Below are positions 25,633-34,828 of a stretch of DNA of 64,000 bases, piece by piece (positions within the stretch are counted from its first letter, which is position 1; each line of letters starts with the position of its first letter). The DNA comes from Dokdonella_A sp049583635 (GTDB lineage: Bacteria; Pseudomonadota; Gammaproteobacteria; Xanthomonadales; Rhodanobacteraceae). Under the pieces are notes generated by a model. That model was not told the DNA's origin and did no database searches. It worked only from the letters and a program-made list of their open reading frames with translations. Both the position numbers and the translations under genes were made by a program. The stretch lies in assembly GCA_049583635.1 (NCBI GenBank), contig JBAUWF010000035.1:1-64000 (forward strand). Reading direction: 5' to 3'.

Positions 25633-26574
25633 ATGACAAACACCGATTCAACAACTAAAACGCGCCCGGTCCTCGTCATCCACGGTGGCGCCGGCGTTAT
25701 CCGCGAAACGCTGACGACGAAGAAAGAAAAGCGCGTGCGCGCCGATCTCGAAAGCGCACTGCATGCCGGATATACGATCCTGAGGAACGGCGGAAGCAGC
25801 ATCGATGCGGTCAGCGGTGCAGTTGTGGCGCTGGAAGATGCTCCGTATTTCAATGCCGGCAAGGGCGCCGTGTTTACCCACGATGGTCACAACGAACTCG
25901 ATGCGGCGATCATGGATGGCGCGACCCTGCAGGCCGGCGCAGTCGCGGGCGTGCGTCGCGTGAGAAATCCGGTCCTGCTCGCGCGTGCAATCATGGAGCG
26001 ATCGCCACACGTAATGCTGTCCGGCGACGGCGCCGAGAAATTCGCGCAATCTTTCGGCATCGAGCTGGTCGATCCGTCGTACTTTCGCACCGATGAGCGC
26101 TGGCAGGAATTGCAGCAGGCGTTGAGAGTCGATACGCACGGACGATCCGCTCGCACAATCCATTACGGCACCGTCGGCGCTGTGGCGCTGGACGCGAAAG
26201 GACATCTCGCCGCGGCAACTTCGACCGGCGGCACCACCGACAAACGCTGGGGCCGCGTCGGCGACTCGCCGATCATCGGTGCCGGCACCTACGCCAACGC
26301 GCATTGCGCGGTCTCGGCAACCGGCTGGGGCGAGTATTTCCTGCGCGTTGTCGCTGCGCACGCCATCTGCGCACGCATGGAGTATTGCGGGGAATCGATG
26401 GTGCGGGCGGCCGAACAAGTCATCATGCACGCAATCCCCGACCTCGGCGGCGACGGCGGTGCAATCGCGCTCGATTCCGACGGTAATTTCGCAACGCCGT
26501 TCAACACCGAAGGCATGTACCGCGGCTGGGTCGATCGCGACGGCACGTCGCACATCGCGATTCTGGAAGGCTAG
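25633..26574 (+). CDS. iaaA: Isoaspartyl peptidase / L-asparaginase (Ntn hydrolase)
   Basis: The enzyme cleaves beta-aspartyl (isoaspartyl) dipeptides and has weak asparaginase activity. It is made as a precursor and cuts itself before a threonine. Here that is Thr180 in HYGTVGAVALD, within 313 residues, matching the family's alpha and beta subunits. Other family segments are VIHGGAG at the start, PYFNAGKGAVFT, and STGGTTDKRWGRVGDSPIIGAGTYA. No signal peptide is visible, so it should be cytoplasmic. ATG 25633 follows a purine-rich site (GGAAGCGAG). The last three bases overlap the 3' end of the histidine kinase gene on the other strand. Confidence 0.9.
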   Translation: MTNTDSTTKTRPVLVIHGGAGVIRETLTTKKEKRVRADLESALHAGYTILRNGGSSIDAVSGAVVALEDAPYFNAGKGAVFTHDGHNELDAAIMDGATLQAGAVAGVRRVRNPVLLARAIMERSPHVMLSGDGAEKFAQSFGIELVDPSYFRTDERWQELQQALRVDTHGRSARTIHYGTVGAVALDAKGHLAAATSTGGTTDKRWGRVGDSPIIGAGTYANAHCAVSATGWGEYFLRVVAAHAICARMEYCGESMVRAAEQVIMHAIPDLGGDGGAIALDSDGNFATPFNTEGMYRGWVDRDGTSHIAILEG

Positions 26575-27926
26575 CGCGGCAGTGTGATTTCGATCAGCAG
26601 GCCGCCGTCGTTGGCGTTGCGCGCAACGATGCGGCCGTTGTGCCGTTCGATCGCGCTACGCGCGATCGCGAGACCGAGTCCGGTACCGCCGCTGGAACGG
26701 GTGCGCGCGCTGTCGGTACGGTAGAACGGCTCGAACAATCGATCCAGCTCCTCCGCCGCAACACCGGGCCCGTGATCGCGCACGCTGATCATCGCGCGCC
26801 CGTTGTCGGCAGGATCGCAGATCAGACGCACGCCGACCGTACTGCCGTCGGCGGTATGGGCCAGCGCGTTGCGGATGACGTTTTCGAATGCGCTGTAGAG
26901 CGCGTCGCGCCAGCCGGATATCGTAATGCGCTCGCACTCGACCAGCAGCACCTTGCGTCCGCGCGGTGCACCTTCGTAACCGGCGTTGGCGATCACGTCT
27001 TCGAGCAATTCGTCGAGCGCGATCGTGTCGCGTGCCGGATGTTCGGCGGTTTCAAGGCGCGACAATTCGAGTGATTGCGCGAGCATCGCTTCGAGCCGGT
27101 CGGATTCGAGTTCGATACGGTCAAGCGCGGCATGCCGGCCGGCGCCGTCGCCATCGCGCGCAAGTTCCAGCGCAACGCGCAGTCGCGCGAGTGGCGAGCG
27201 CAGCTCGTGCGACACGTCGCGCACCAGACGGCGCTGGCTCTCGACCAGCGCCTTGATGCGCTCCGCCATGCGGTCGAACTCGCTGGCCAGCGCAGTCATT
27301 TCAGTACTGCGCCCGAAGCGCAACCGGCCAACCCGCGCATCGAGATTGCCCTGCGCGAAGCGACGCGCACTCGCGCGTACACGATCGAGCGGCGAGGTGA
27401 CGTACCAGGCGAGCAACAGGCTGAGTATCGCGCTGATCAGCATCGCGATCGCGAGATTGCTCCAGAAGGTGCCGGGGCGGTGGTAGATCAGGCGGGTCAG
27501 GAAATTGCCTTGCAGTTTCGCGACTGCCACATAACGCGGTCCGCCACGCGTTCCGATCACGCGCGTGCGGATTTTTTCCGAATCGCTTCGCGACAACGAC
27601 GTGGCGTTGGCGAACGCGGCGCGCACGTCCGCGGGAGGTTCACGACCGAGCAGTTCGCGACCATCGGGCATGAACACATAGGTGCCGAGCGGATGGCTGC
27701 CGGCGCCGCTTTGCAACCAGCGCCGCACCTCGTCGATGCCTTCGTGGCGCAGCTTGCGTGCGGTTCGGTGCAATTGATCGTCCAGCGCTGCCTGAAGGCG
27801 CGTGATGTCGTAGCCCGGAAGCTTTTCGGTCTCGAAGTGACTCGTGCTGATCCACGCGAACGCGACCAGCATCGCGACCGTCGCGAACCAGAACGCGGCA
27901 AACAGACGCCAGAACAGACGGCGCAT
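26571..27926 (-). CDS. Sensor histidine kinase of an OmpR-type two-component system
   Basis: The 451-residue protein has two membrane helices, near residues 8-28 and 157-176, enclosing a periplasmic sensor of about 130 residues. HAMP follows at about 177-230, then the phospho-accepting His240 in RDVSHELRSPLARLR. The ATPase domain shows ENVIRNALAHTADG, the DHGPGV G1 box and GGTGLGLAI. The layout and the short periplasmic domain resemble CpxA/RstB kinases, but the signal is unknown. Its ATG overlaps the regulator's stop (ATGA), so the two are translated together. Confidence 0.88.
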   Translation of the reverse strand: MRRLFWRLFAAFWFATVAMLVAFAWISTSHFETEKLPGYDITRLQAALDDQLHRTARKLRHEGIDEVRRWLQSGAGSHPLGTYVFMPDGRELLGREPPADVRAAFANATSLSRSDSEKIRTRVIGTRGGPRYVAVAKLQGNFLTRLIYHRPGTFWSNLAIAMLISAILSLLLAWYVTSPLDRVRASARRFAQGNLDARVGRLRFGRSTEMTALASEFDRMAERIKALVESQRRLVRDVSHELRSPLARLRVALELARDGDGAGRHAALDRIELESDRLEAMLAQSLELSRLETAEHPARDTIALDELLEDVIANAGYEGAPRGRKVLLVECERITISGWRDALYSAFENVIRNALAHTADGSTVGVRLICDPADNGRAMISVRDHGPGVAAEELDRLFEPFYRTDSARTRSSGGTGLGLAIARSAIERHNGRIVARNANDGGLLIEITLPR

Positions 27927-28624
27927 CAGATGTCGTCCAGGCGCCGGAGCAGATAGCCGCTGCGATGAATCGTCGTGATCGGCGAATTGCCATCCACGGC
28001 ATTGCCGAGCTTGCGACGCAGATTGGAAATGTGCACGTCGATCGAGCGGTCGAACGGTCCGAGCGGTCGCCCGAGCACAGTTTGCGAAATCTGCTCCTTG
28101 CTGACGACGCGACCGGTTTCGCGCAGCAGCAATGCGAGCAGATCGAATTCGGTGGCGGTCAACGTGATCGGCTCATCGTCGATGGTGACGCTGCGCGATG
28201 CGGCGCGCAGCCAGATCGACCCGTTGTGAAGATCGGTCAGTGTCTCGCTGCCCTCGCCGCGTGCGCGTCGGAGGACTGCGCGTAAACGCGCGGCGAGTTC
28301 GCGCGGATTGCATGGTTTCGGCAGATAGTCGTCGGCACCGAGTTCGAGCCCGAGGATGCGGTCGATATCTTCGCCGAGGGCGGTCAGCATCAACACCGGC
28401 ACGGCTGACTCGCGACGCAGTTCGCGCAACAGATCGAGCCCCGACCGTCCCGGCATCATCACATCGAGCACCAGCGCGTCGAACGCCTGCTCGCGCAGCG
28501 CGGCAAGCGCGGCTTCCGCATCGTGCGCCAGCGCGATCTCGAACCCCTCACGTACCAGGAAATCGCGCAGCAGCGAAGTGAGTTCCTGATCATCGTCGAC
28601 CAGCAGGATGCGGGGAGCGTTCAT
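27926..28624 (-). CDS. OmpR-family response regulator
   Basis: The 232-residue protein has an N-terminal receiver domain, with acidic residues in VDDDQEL, the phospho-acceptor Asp54 in LVLDVMMPG, the switch Thr in LTALG and Lys in YLPKPCNP. A winged-helix DNA-binding domain follows (LTATEFDLLALLL, VVSKEQISQTVLG, RSIDVHISNLRRKLG). It is partner to the kinase encoded immediately downstream. CpxR is the closest well-known relative by general form, but the regulon is unknown. It follows the peptide transporter gene on the other side of a 98-base gap and is transcribed away from it. Confidence 0.9.
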   Translation of the reverse strand: MNAPRILLVDDDQELTSLLRDFLVREGFEIALAHDAEAALAALREQAFDALVLDVMMPGRSGLDLLRELRRESAVPVLMLTALGEDIDRILGLELGADDYLPKPCNPRELAARLRAVLRRARGEGSETLTDLHNGSIWLRAASRSVTIDDEPITLTATEFDLLALLLRETGRVVSKEQISQTVLGRPLGPFDRSIDVHISNLRRKLGNAVDGNSPITTIHRSGYLLRRLDDI

Positions 28625-28722
28625 CGGCCAAGCATAACCCCGCCCGGCCGCCGGACAGCGGGCGTTTGCACGCAGATTGCGTGGCTTTGCAGCGCTTTAC
28701 AACCGCGGATCGAGCCCGCCAG

Positions 28723-30267
28723 CTATTCTTCCGAGGCGATGGTCGGCAATCCGCCGGCGGCGCCGGCAACATCCGCGCTGTGCGTCACCGACAAGCGGTT
28801 CATCAACGGCAGAACCGCTATCGCAATCACCGTGCAGACCAGCGCAGCGATACCAAGCCGGTTGAACAGACCGGTGTAGATCGGCAAGGATCGGAGCGGC
28901 TCGGTGATGTTCTGAGGCACGCTCGCGTAACTCGCGACAACGCCGCCCAGGTATTGCGAGACGCCCGAAGCGACGAAATACGCACCCATCATGAATCCGC
29001 CCATGCGCGCGGGCACATAGCGCGCAATCATCGCGAGTCCGAGACCGCTGACCAGCAACTCGCCGAGCGAAATCGCGCCGTACCCCCACACCATGAGCCA
29101 CGAGGACACCTTGCCCGCGCTGTCGGCGAAATGGCCGGCTGCGCCATAGATGAAAAAGCCGGCCGCGACGATGACGAAGCCGAGCGCGAACTTGGCTGCG
29201 ATCGAAATGTCCTTGTTGCGCCGCCCGGCGCTGTTGTAGGCCCATGCGAGGATCGGACTCAGGATGAATATCCAGATCGGGTTGAATGCCTGAAACTGGG
29301 CGGGCGACCAGTCCCAAAGATGCAAGCCGAACAGGTTGAATGCCGGATCAACGTTGCGCAGTGCGAACAGGTTCAGCGACGTCGACATTTGCTGATAGAA
29401 GATGAAATAGAACACGGTCTCCACGGTCAGCACCAATGCCGCGATCAAACCGGCACGTTCGCCACGACCGCCGATCGAAATCAGATACGCAAAGATGGCC
29501 AGTACCGCAGCGCCGGCAACGTAAACGAACGCGCGCGCCACCCCTTCGTGCTGCAGGATATAGGCCGAAGCAAACACCGCAGCGACGCCGACCAGCAGCA
29601 CGGCACCCAGTTTGCCCCAGTTGAGCGGACGTTCATCCGGTTCCGAGCCAATATGCGCCATCGCCTGACGCATCAATGCATAGTTGGCAAGGCCAAGCGC
29701 AAGGCCGACCGCGCACACCGCGAACGCGATATGCCAGCCGAGACCGTTGCCATAATGGTCGTTGACGTAGTCCTTGAGCCACGGCGTCAGCAACTGGGAA
29801 ATCATCGCACCCAGGTTGACCGCCATGTAGTAAATCGTGAACGCGCTGTCGATCTTCGAGTCGTTGCCCTCGTAGATCTTGCGCACCAGATTGCCGGCGT
29901 TGGCCTTGAACAGGCCGTTGCCGACCACGATCACCCCGAGCGCGCAGAACAGGAACCACACGCTCTGCCCCGGCACCACCATCAGCGAATAGCCGATCGC
30001 CAGGATCACCGCGCCGATCAGCATCGTGCGCCGCGTACCGAGAATCTTGTCGCCGATCCAGCCGCCGATCGCCGGCGCCACATAGATCAGCGCCGCAGCG
30101 GCGCCCCAGACCAGTGTCGCGCGCTCGTCCGGAAAACCGAGGCGCTGGACCATGTAGTACACGATCAGCGCCTGCATGCCGTAGTAGCCGAAGCGCTCCC
30201 ACATCTCGATCAGGAAGACCGTCGTGAACGAACGAGTCTGTGACGTCGCGGGCTGCTGGTTGATCAT
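28723..30267 (-). CDS. POT-family proton-dependent oligopeptide transporter
   Basis: The 514-residue protein has about fourteen hydrophobic helices. The start is ATG 30267; the longer frame upstream is an artefact of the GC-rich intergenic region. The family's proton-coupling motif is plain in FLIEMWERFGYYG (ExxER) near residues 20-32, and GGWIGDKILGTRRTML follows as the PTR2 motif. The function is uptake of di- and tripeptides with protons. It is divergent from gcvPB, with a symmetric site between them at 30409-30426. Several glycine-rich helices and a final hydrophobic pair fit the longer bacterial DtpT/YjdL group. Confidence 0.9.
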   Translation of the reverse strand: MINQQPATSQTRSFTTVFLIEMWERFGYYGMQALIVYYMVQRLGFPDERATLVWGAAAALIYVAPAIGGWIGDKILGTRRTMLIGAVILAIGYSLMVVPGQSVWFLFCALGVIVVGNGLFKANAGNLVRKIYEGNDSKIDSAFTIYYMAVNLGAMISQLLTPWLKDYVNDHYGNGLGWHIAFAVCAVGLALGLANYALMRQAMAHIGSEPDERPLNWGKLGAVLLVGVAAVFASAYILQHEGVARAFVYVAGAAVLAIFAYLISIGGRGERAGLIAALVLTVETVFYFIFYQQMSTSLNLFALRNVDPAFNLFGLHLWDWSPAQFQAFNPIWIFILSPILAWAYNSAGRRNKDISIAAKFALGFVIVAAGFFIYGAAGHFADSAGKVSSWLMVWGYGAISLGELLVSGLGLAMIARYVPARMGGFMMGAYFVASGVSQYLGGVVASYASVPQNITEPLRSLPIYTGLFNRLGIAALVCTVIAIAVLPLMNRLSVTHSADVAGAAGGLPTIASEE

Positions 30268-30408
30268 GTGGGTCCCCGTTGGAAAGGAAGGCGGTCCGGT
30301 TCGTAGTGCGCTGGGATGCAAGTGCCGGCTTCGGCGGCGAAGGGTAACCCATGCCGCCGACACGTGCCGACGCAGTGCAACATCGGCGCGGGCCGCCGGC
30401 CCGGCGAC

Positions 30409-30426
30409 CGGGTCAACCATGACCCG
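30409..30426. promoter_or_regulatory. Perfect inverted repeat between POT transporter and gcvPB
   Basis: CGGGTCA (30409-30415) and TGACCCG (30420-30426) are exact reverse complements separated by ACCA, in the 222-base divergent region. A GGGCC-GCC-GGCCC repeat lies just before it (about 30390-30400). Either could bind a regulator or fold in the gcvPB leader. I see no glycine riboswitch here. Confidence 0.35.
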
Positions 30427-30489
30427 ACAGCGCGGTCCCTCCCCCTTGTGGCATCATTGCGCGCTCATGTATCCGTCGACGCACTCGCC

Positions 30490-31968
30490 ATGCTGATCTT
30501 CGAATTGTCGCAACCCGGCCGCACCGCGGCAGCCCAGTTGAGCCACGACACGCCGGTACCCGCCGACCTGCCCCCGCGCTTTCGTCGCGAAACCCCGATC
30601 GGCCTTCCCGAGGTATCGGAATTGCAGGCGGTACGGCATTACACCAAGCTGTCGCGCAAGAACTTCTCGATCGACACGCAGTTCTACCCGCTCGGCTCGT
30701 GCACCATGAAATACAACCCGCGCGCATGCAATGCGCTGGCGATGCTGGATGGTTTTCTCGCGCGCCATCCATATGCGCCCGAGTCGCTTTCGCAGGGCTT
30801 CCTCGCGTGCATGTACGAATTGCAGGAAATCCTGGCCGACGTGACCGGCATGAAGGGCGGTGTGTCACTGGCGCCGCTCGCCGGTGCCCAGGGCGAACTT
30901 GCGGGCGTCGCGATGATCATGGCGTATCACAAGCACCGGGGTGACACTGCACGATCGGAAATCATCGTGCCCGACGCAGCGCACGGGACCAATCCGGCCA
31001 GCGCGTCGATGTGTGGATGCACGGTTCGCGAGATTCCGACACAAACCGATGGCGACATCGATGTCGAAGCGTTGAAGAAAGTGCTCGGCCCGAAGACGGC
31101 GGGCATCATGCTGACCAATCCGTCGACCATTGGCGTATTCGAACGGCGCATCGTGGAAATCTCCAGGCTGGTGCACGCTGCCGGTGGCCTCCTGTATTAC
31201 GACGGCGCCAACCTCAACGCGATACTCGGCAAGGTGCGGCCGGGCGACATGGGCTTCGATGCGATCCACATGAATCTGCACAAGACGTTTTCGACACCAC
31301 ACGGCGGCGGCGGTCCCGGCGCGGGTGCGGTCGGCGTATCGGAACGGCTGCGGCCATACCTGCCGATTCCGATGATCGAAAAACGCGAAGACGGCAACTA
31401 CGGCTGGGTACGCAAGAAGGATCGCCCGGAGTCGATCGGGCGGTTGACCACGTTCGCCGGCAACGCCGGCGTGTTGCTGCGCGCCTACGTCTATGCGCGC
31501 ATGCTCGGTCGCGAGGGCATGGTGCGGGTCGCCGAATACGCCACGCTCAACGCCAACTATCTGGCGCGGCTTCTGGCCACGGCCGGCTTCGATCTGGCCT
31601 ACCCGAAGCGGCGTGCAAGCCACGAATTCATCGTCACCGTCGCCAGACAGAAGAAAGCCAGCGGTGTAACCGCACTCGATTTTTCCAAGGCATTGCTCGA
31701 TCACGATATTCATTCGCCAACCAACTATTTTCCACTGCTGGTACCCGAATGCCTGCTGATCGAGCCGACCGAAACCGAGAGTCGCGAGACGCTCGACAAC
31801 TTCGCCGACGTCATGGCCGGACTGCTCAAGCTCGCGAGAAATGATCCACAGGCTCTCAAGGACGCGCCCACGACCACACCGGTACGCCGTCTGGATGACG
31901 TCAAGGCTGCGCGTGATCTGGATCTGGCCTGGCGCGATGCCGACATCCGGGAACGGTCGGTCGCCTGA
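30490..31968 (+). CDS. gcvPB: Glycine dehydrogenase (decarboxylating) subunit 2
   Basis: The P-protein of the glycine cleavage system decarboxylates glycine with PLP and passes the aminomethyl group to lipoylated H-protein. This is the C-terminal half of the two-gene (alpha-beta) form. The 492-residue product carries the PLP lysine, Lys265, in MNLHKTFSTPHGGGGPG, and the segment FYPLGSCTMKYNPR near the N-terminus. ATG 30490 was chosen because the in-frame extension upstream is intergenic in character. gcvPA, gcvT and gcvH are not in the window, so they must lie elsewhere. The gene is followed by dgkA after 28 bases. Confidence 0.92.
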   Translation: MLIFELSQPGRTAAAQLSHDTPVPADLPPRFRRETPIGLPEVSELQAVRHYTKLSRKNFSIDTQFYPLGSCTMKYNPRACNALAMLDGFLARHPYAPESLSQGFLACMYELQEILADVTGMKGGVSLAPLAGAQGELAGVAMIMAYHKHRGDTARSEIIVPDAAHGTNPASASMCGCTVREIPTQTDGDIDVEALKKVLGPKTAGIMLTNPSTIGVFERRIVEISRLVHAAGGLLYYDGANLNAILGKVRPGDMGFDAIHMNLHKTFSTPHGGGGPGAGAVGVSERLRPYLPIPMIEKREDGNYGWVRKKDRPESIGRLTTFAGNAGVLLRAYVYARMLGREGMVRVAEYATLNANYLARLLATAGFDLAYPKRRASHEFIVTVARQKKASGVTALDFSKALLDHDIHSPTNYFPLLVPECLLIEPTETESRETLDNFADVMAGLLKLARNDPQALKDAPTTTPVRRLDDVKAARDLDLAWRDADIRERSVA

Positions 31969-31996
31969 GCGGCGAGCCGGCGGCGGACTGCGTCTC

Positions 31997-32371
31997 ATGC
32001 CGAGCAGCGAACCTCGCGGCCCGCGCCAACTCTACCGCGCGCTGATATGGACGTCCAAAGGCCTAGGCGCCGCCTGGCGCCGGGAGGCATCCTTTCGCCT
32101 GGAAGTTTACTTGTGCATTGTGCTGTTTCCGCTCGGCCTGTGGCTCGGTCACGGCTCGATTGAAAAGCTGCTGCTTTGCGGCAGCCTGCTGCTGGTCCTT
32201 TCCATCGAACTGCTCAACTCCGCGATCGAGGCGATCGTCGACAAGGTCAGTCCGGAATTTGACGAACTCGCCGGGCGTGCCAAGGACATGGGCTCGGCAG
32301 CCGTGTTCCTGATGCTGGTCAATGTGGCGTTGTGCTGGGTTTTGATACTCTGGCCGCATCTTGCACGTTGA
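31997..32371 (+). CDS. dgkA: Diacylglycerol kinase
   Basis: This is a small trimeric inner-membrane kinase that recycles diacylglycerol to phosphatidic acid. The 124-residue product matches E. coli DgkA in length. It has three membrane helices and the signature ELLNSAIEAIVDKVS, with catalytic Glu and neighbouring residues at about 71-85, and the downstream AGRAKDMGSAAVF. ATG 31997 begins MPSSEPRG; the longer upstream frame is a shadow of gcvPB. It follows gcvPB closely but is functionally unrelated, so co-transcription would be incidental. Confidence 0.92.
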   Translation: MPSSEPRGPRQLYRALIWTSKGLGAAWRREASFRLEVYLCIVLFPLGLWLGHGSIEKLLLCGSLLLVLSIELLNSAIEAIVDKVSPEFDELAGRAKDMGSAAVFLMLVNVALCWVLILWPHLAR

Positions 32372-32389
32372 CGCGCGGAGATTGCCTGC

Positions 32390-33133
32390 TTGGAATTGTT
32401 GACCTCTCCGGAACTCTGGGTCGCGCTGCTCGCGCTGTCCACGCTCGAAATCGTGCTCGGCGTCGACAACCTGGTTTTCATTTCGGTCGCAGTCGGGCGA
32501 CTGCCGAAACCAAGGCGATCGCGCGCTCGCCGATTCGGTCTCGCGCTTGCATGTGTCACGCGCATCGCGTTGCTCGTGACTCTGGCGGAACTGGCGCGGC
32601 TCGGCGATGTATCCGGTGGCCTGTTCGATCTGTTCCATCAAAGGATATCGATACGCGATCTGGTACTGATCGGCGGCGGCATTTTTCTGCTGGTCAAGGG
32701 TGCGATGGAAATCGTCGATGCCGTGCGCGGAGGCGGTATCGAAGCGGATGTGACGCGCGCACCGGCGCGCTTCGGCATCGTGATTGCGCAGATCGCAATC
32801 ATCGACATCGTGTTCTCACTCGATTCGGTCATCACCGCGGTCGGCATGGTCAACAATATTCCGGTCATGGTCGCGGCGATCGTGCTGGCAGTCATGGTCA
32901 TGATCTTCGTCGCCGATCCGGTCGGCAATTTCATTGACAGCCATCCGACCATCCGCATGCTCGCGTTGGCTTTCATCATCCTGATCGGGGTGGTGCTGCT
33001 CGGCGAAGGCTTCGAGTTTCATATCCGTCGCGGTTACATCTACTTCGCAATGGCGTTCGCAGTCGCCATCGAATCCCTCAACATGCTGGCAAGACGCTAC
33101 CAGCGGCAGCACGGTGCGCACGGCCGGGACTAG
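32390..33133 (+). CDS. TerC-family integral membrane protein
   Basis: The 247-residue protein starts at TTG 32390 with GGAG nine bases upstream. About seven hydrophobic helices are visible, with the two conserved acidic motifs of the TerC family: LEIVLGVDNLVF near residues 19-30 and DIVFSLDSVITA near 133-144. TerC/Alx/YoaE proteins are linked to manganese export and pH or tellurium response; recent work on E. coli Alx and on MeeF/MeeY supports Mn2+ export. The role here is inferred from family only. It stands after dgkA, with 18 bases between. Confidence 0.85.
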   Translation: MELLTSPELWVALLALSTLEIVLGVDNLVFISVAVGRLPKPRRSRARRFGLALACVTRIALLVTLAELARLGDVSGGLFDLFHQRISIRDLVLIGGGIFLLVKGAMEIVDAVRGGGIEADVTRAPARFGIVIAQIAIIDIVFSLDSVITAVGMVNNIPVMVAAIVLAVMVMIFVADPVGNFIDSHPTIRMLALAFIILIGVVLLGEGFEFHIRRGYIYFAMAFAVAIESLNMLARRYQRQHGAHGRD

Positions 33134-33284
33134 CTTCGGCAACCGTTCGCGCTGAGCAAAAAGCGGAGCGCACCCCTTGGACCTGACACTAACCATTTTG
33201 CACCCTGCAAGATGTTGCACTTGCGATCGGCGCGCGGACGCGCCACATTGACCGACATCGGCCTGTCTCCAACCGGGAAATACC

Positions 33285-33905
33285 ATGCGTAGCGTTCGAA
33301 TCCTGCCAGTCATCGTTCTCATCGGCCTGCTCTCAGGCTGCGGTTACAACGCCATCCAGCAAAAGGACGAAGGAGTCAAGGCGGCCTGGTCCGAGGTGCT
33401 GAACCAGTACCAGCGACGTGCCGATCTGGTGCCGAATCTGGTCAGCACGGTGAAAGGCTACGCCGCGCACGAGGAAGCGGTTTTCACCAAGGTTACCGAG
33501 GCGCGTGCGCAGGTCGGCACCATCAAGGTGACTCCGGACATGCTCGACAATCCGCAGGCGATCGCGAAGTTCCAGGCTGCGCAGGGCGAGTTGTCGAGCG
33601 CGCTGACCCGCCTGATGGCGGTGTCGGAAAACTACCCGAACCTGAAAGCCGACGGGTTGTTCCAGAATTTGCAGGCGCAGCTCGAAGGCACCGAGAATCG
33701 CATTGCGGTGGCGCGCAATCGGTACGTTCAGGCGGTGCAGGGCTACAACGTGCTGATCCGCAGCTTTCCGCAGAATCTGACGGCAATGATGTTCGGCTAC
33801 AAACCCAAGGCCAACTTCTCCGTGGAAAACGAAAAAGCGATCTCGACTGCGCCGACCGTGGATTTCAGCAAGTCGCCCGCTCCACAACCACCACCGCAAG
33901 ACTAG
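33285..33905 (+). CDS. lemA: LemA-family lipoprotein
   Basis: The 206-residue protein has a lipobox LLSGC, with the acylated Cys near residue 19, then the LemA helical domain starting YNAIQQKDEGVKAAWSEV, including DLVPNLVSTVKGY and the late LIRSFPQNLTAMMFGYK. LemA proteins are anchored to the envelope with a long helical bundle; their role is poorly defined. It leads an operon with two TPM-domain genes (11- and 10-base gaps), a partnership seen across many bacteria and suggestive of a common envelope function. Confidence 0.9.
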   Translation: MRSVRILPVIVLIGLLSGCGYNAIQQKDEGVKAAWSEVLNQYQRRADLVPNLVSTVKGYAAHEEAVFTKVTEARAQVGTIKVTPDMLDNPQAIAKFQAAQGELSSALTRLMAVSENYPNLKADGLFQNLQAQLEGTENRIAVARNRYVQAVQGYNVLIRSFPQNLTAMMFGYKPKANFSVENEKAISTAPTVDFSKSPAPQPPPQD

Positions 33906-33915
33906 AGACGCGTCG

Positions 33916-34818
33916 ATGTCGAGCGCGTCCGTGCGTCAGCGTCTTTTCGGCATGATCGCCGGCATTGCGCTGGCGTTCCTGGCCGTCGGTGCACCGCGCG
34001 CGGTCGACCTGCAACCGATACCCGACCTGCATGCCCGCGTTACCGACACCACCGGCACGCTGAGCGCACAACAGACGCAAACGCTGGAGCAGGAACTGGC
34101 AGCGCTCGAGCACCGCAAAGGTGCGCAGATGGCGGTGCTGATGGTACCGACCACGGAACCCGAGGACATCGCCCAATACGCGATACGTGTGTTCGATCAG
34201 TGGAAACTCGGCCGCAAGGGCATCGACGATGGCGTGCTGCTGATCGTCGCCAAGAATGATCACCGCATGCGCATCGAGGTCGCACGCGGGCTCGAGGGCG
34301 CTATCCCCGATGCCGCCGCGGCGCGCATCATCCGCGAGTACCTGACACCGCGCTTTCGCTCCGGCGATTTCTTCGGCGGCATCGACGCGGGCGTAGGCGC
34401 ACTGACCAAGCTCATCGACGGCGAACCGCTGCCGGCACCCGCGCCGGCAGCGTCCGGGCACCGCTGGTTCCAAGGCAACATCCTGCCTGCTCTGTTCGTG
34501 GCGTTCCTGGTCGGCAAATTTCTGCTGGGGCTATGCTGGCGCCTGCCGGCCGCGGCACGCGCGGGCACCATCGGCATGGGCACCGGCGCCATTGCCTGGT
34601 GGATGGGTGGCGGGCTCGCGATCGCCGCGCTCGCGGCGATTCTTGGAATCATTTTCGGCTGGATCGGTCTCGCCGGTGGCGCGTTTGCCCACCGAAGCGG
34701 CTACGGTGGTTGGAGCGGTGGCGGTTTCGGCGGCGGCGGTTTCGGCGGCGGATCAGGCAGTGGCTTCAGCGGTGGCGGTGGCGTTTCCGCCGGCGGCGGC
34801 GCGTCCGGAAGCTGGTAG
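33916..34818 (+). CDS. TPM-domain membrane protein with Gly-rich tail (YgcG type)
   Basis: The 300-residue protein has an N-terminal signal or anchor, a TPM domain (residues about 35-165; VTDTTGTLS, GAQMAVLMVPTTEPE, IDDGVLLIVAKNDHRMRIEV, ARIIREYLTPRF), a membrane stretch of two or three helices (about 180-260), and a glycine- and serine-rich C-terminus ending ASGSW. TPM domains in plants serve photosystem II repair with phosphatase activity; in bacteria their role is unclear. It lies between lemA and a second TPM gene in one operon. Confidence 0.87.
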   Translation: MSSASVRQRLFGMIAGIALAFLAVGAPRAVDLQPIPDLHARVTDTTGTLSAQQTQTLEQELAALEHRKGAQMAVLMVPTTEPEDIAQYAIRVFDQWKLGRKGIDDGVLLIVAKNDHRMRIEVARGLEGAIPDAAAARIIREYLTPRFRSGDFFGGIDAGVGALTKLIDGEPLPAPAPAASGHRWFQGNILPALFVAFLVGKFLLGLCWRLPAAARAGTIGMGTGAIAWWMGGGLAIAALAAILGIIFGWIGLAGGAFAHRSGYGGWSGGGFGGGGFGGGSGSGFSGGGGVSAGGGASGSW

Positions 34819-34828
34819 GGAAGGCACG

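Noticed and set aside
28666..30243. A 525-codon open frame opposite the peptide transporter
   Set aside because: The antisense product is highly charged (His, Arg, Asp, Gln) and the transporter motifs on the other strand are clear.
30268..30489. Possible glycine riboswitch before gcvPB
   Set aside because: The tandem conserved cores of glycine aptamers were not seen; only simple inverted repeats are present.
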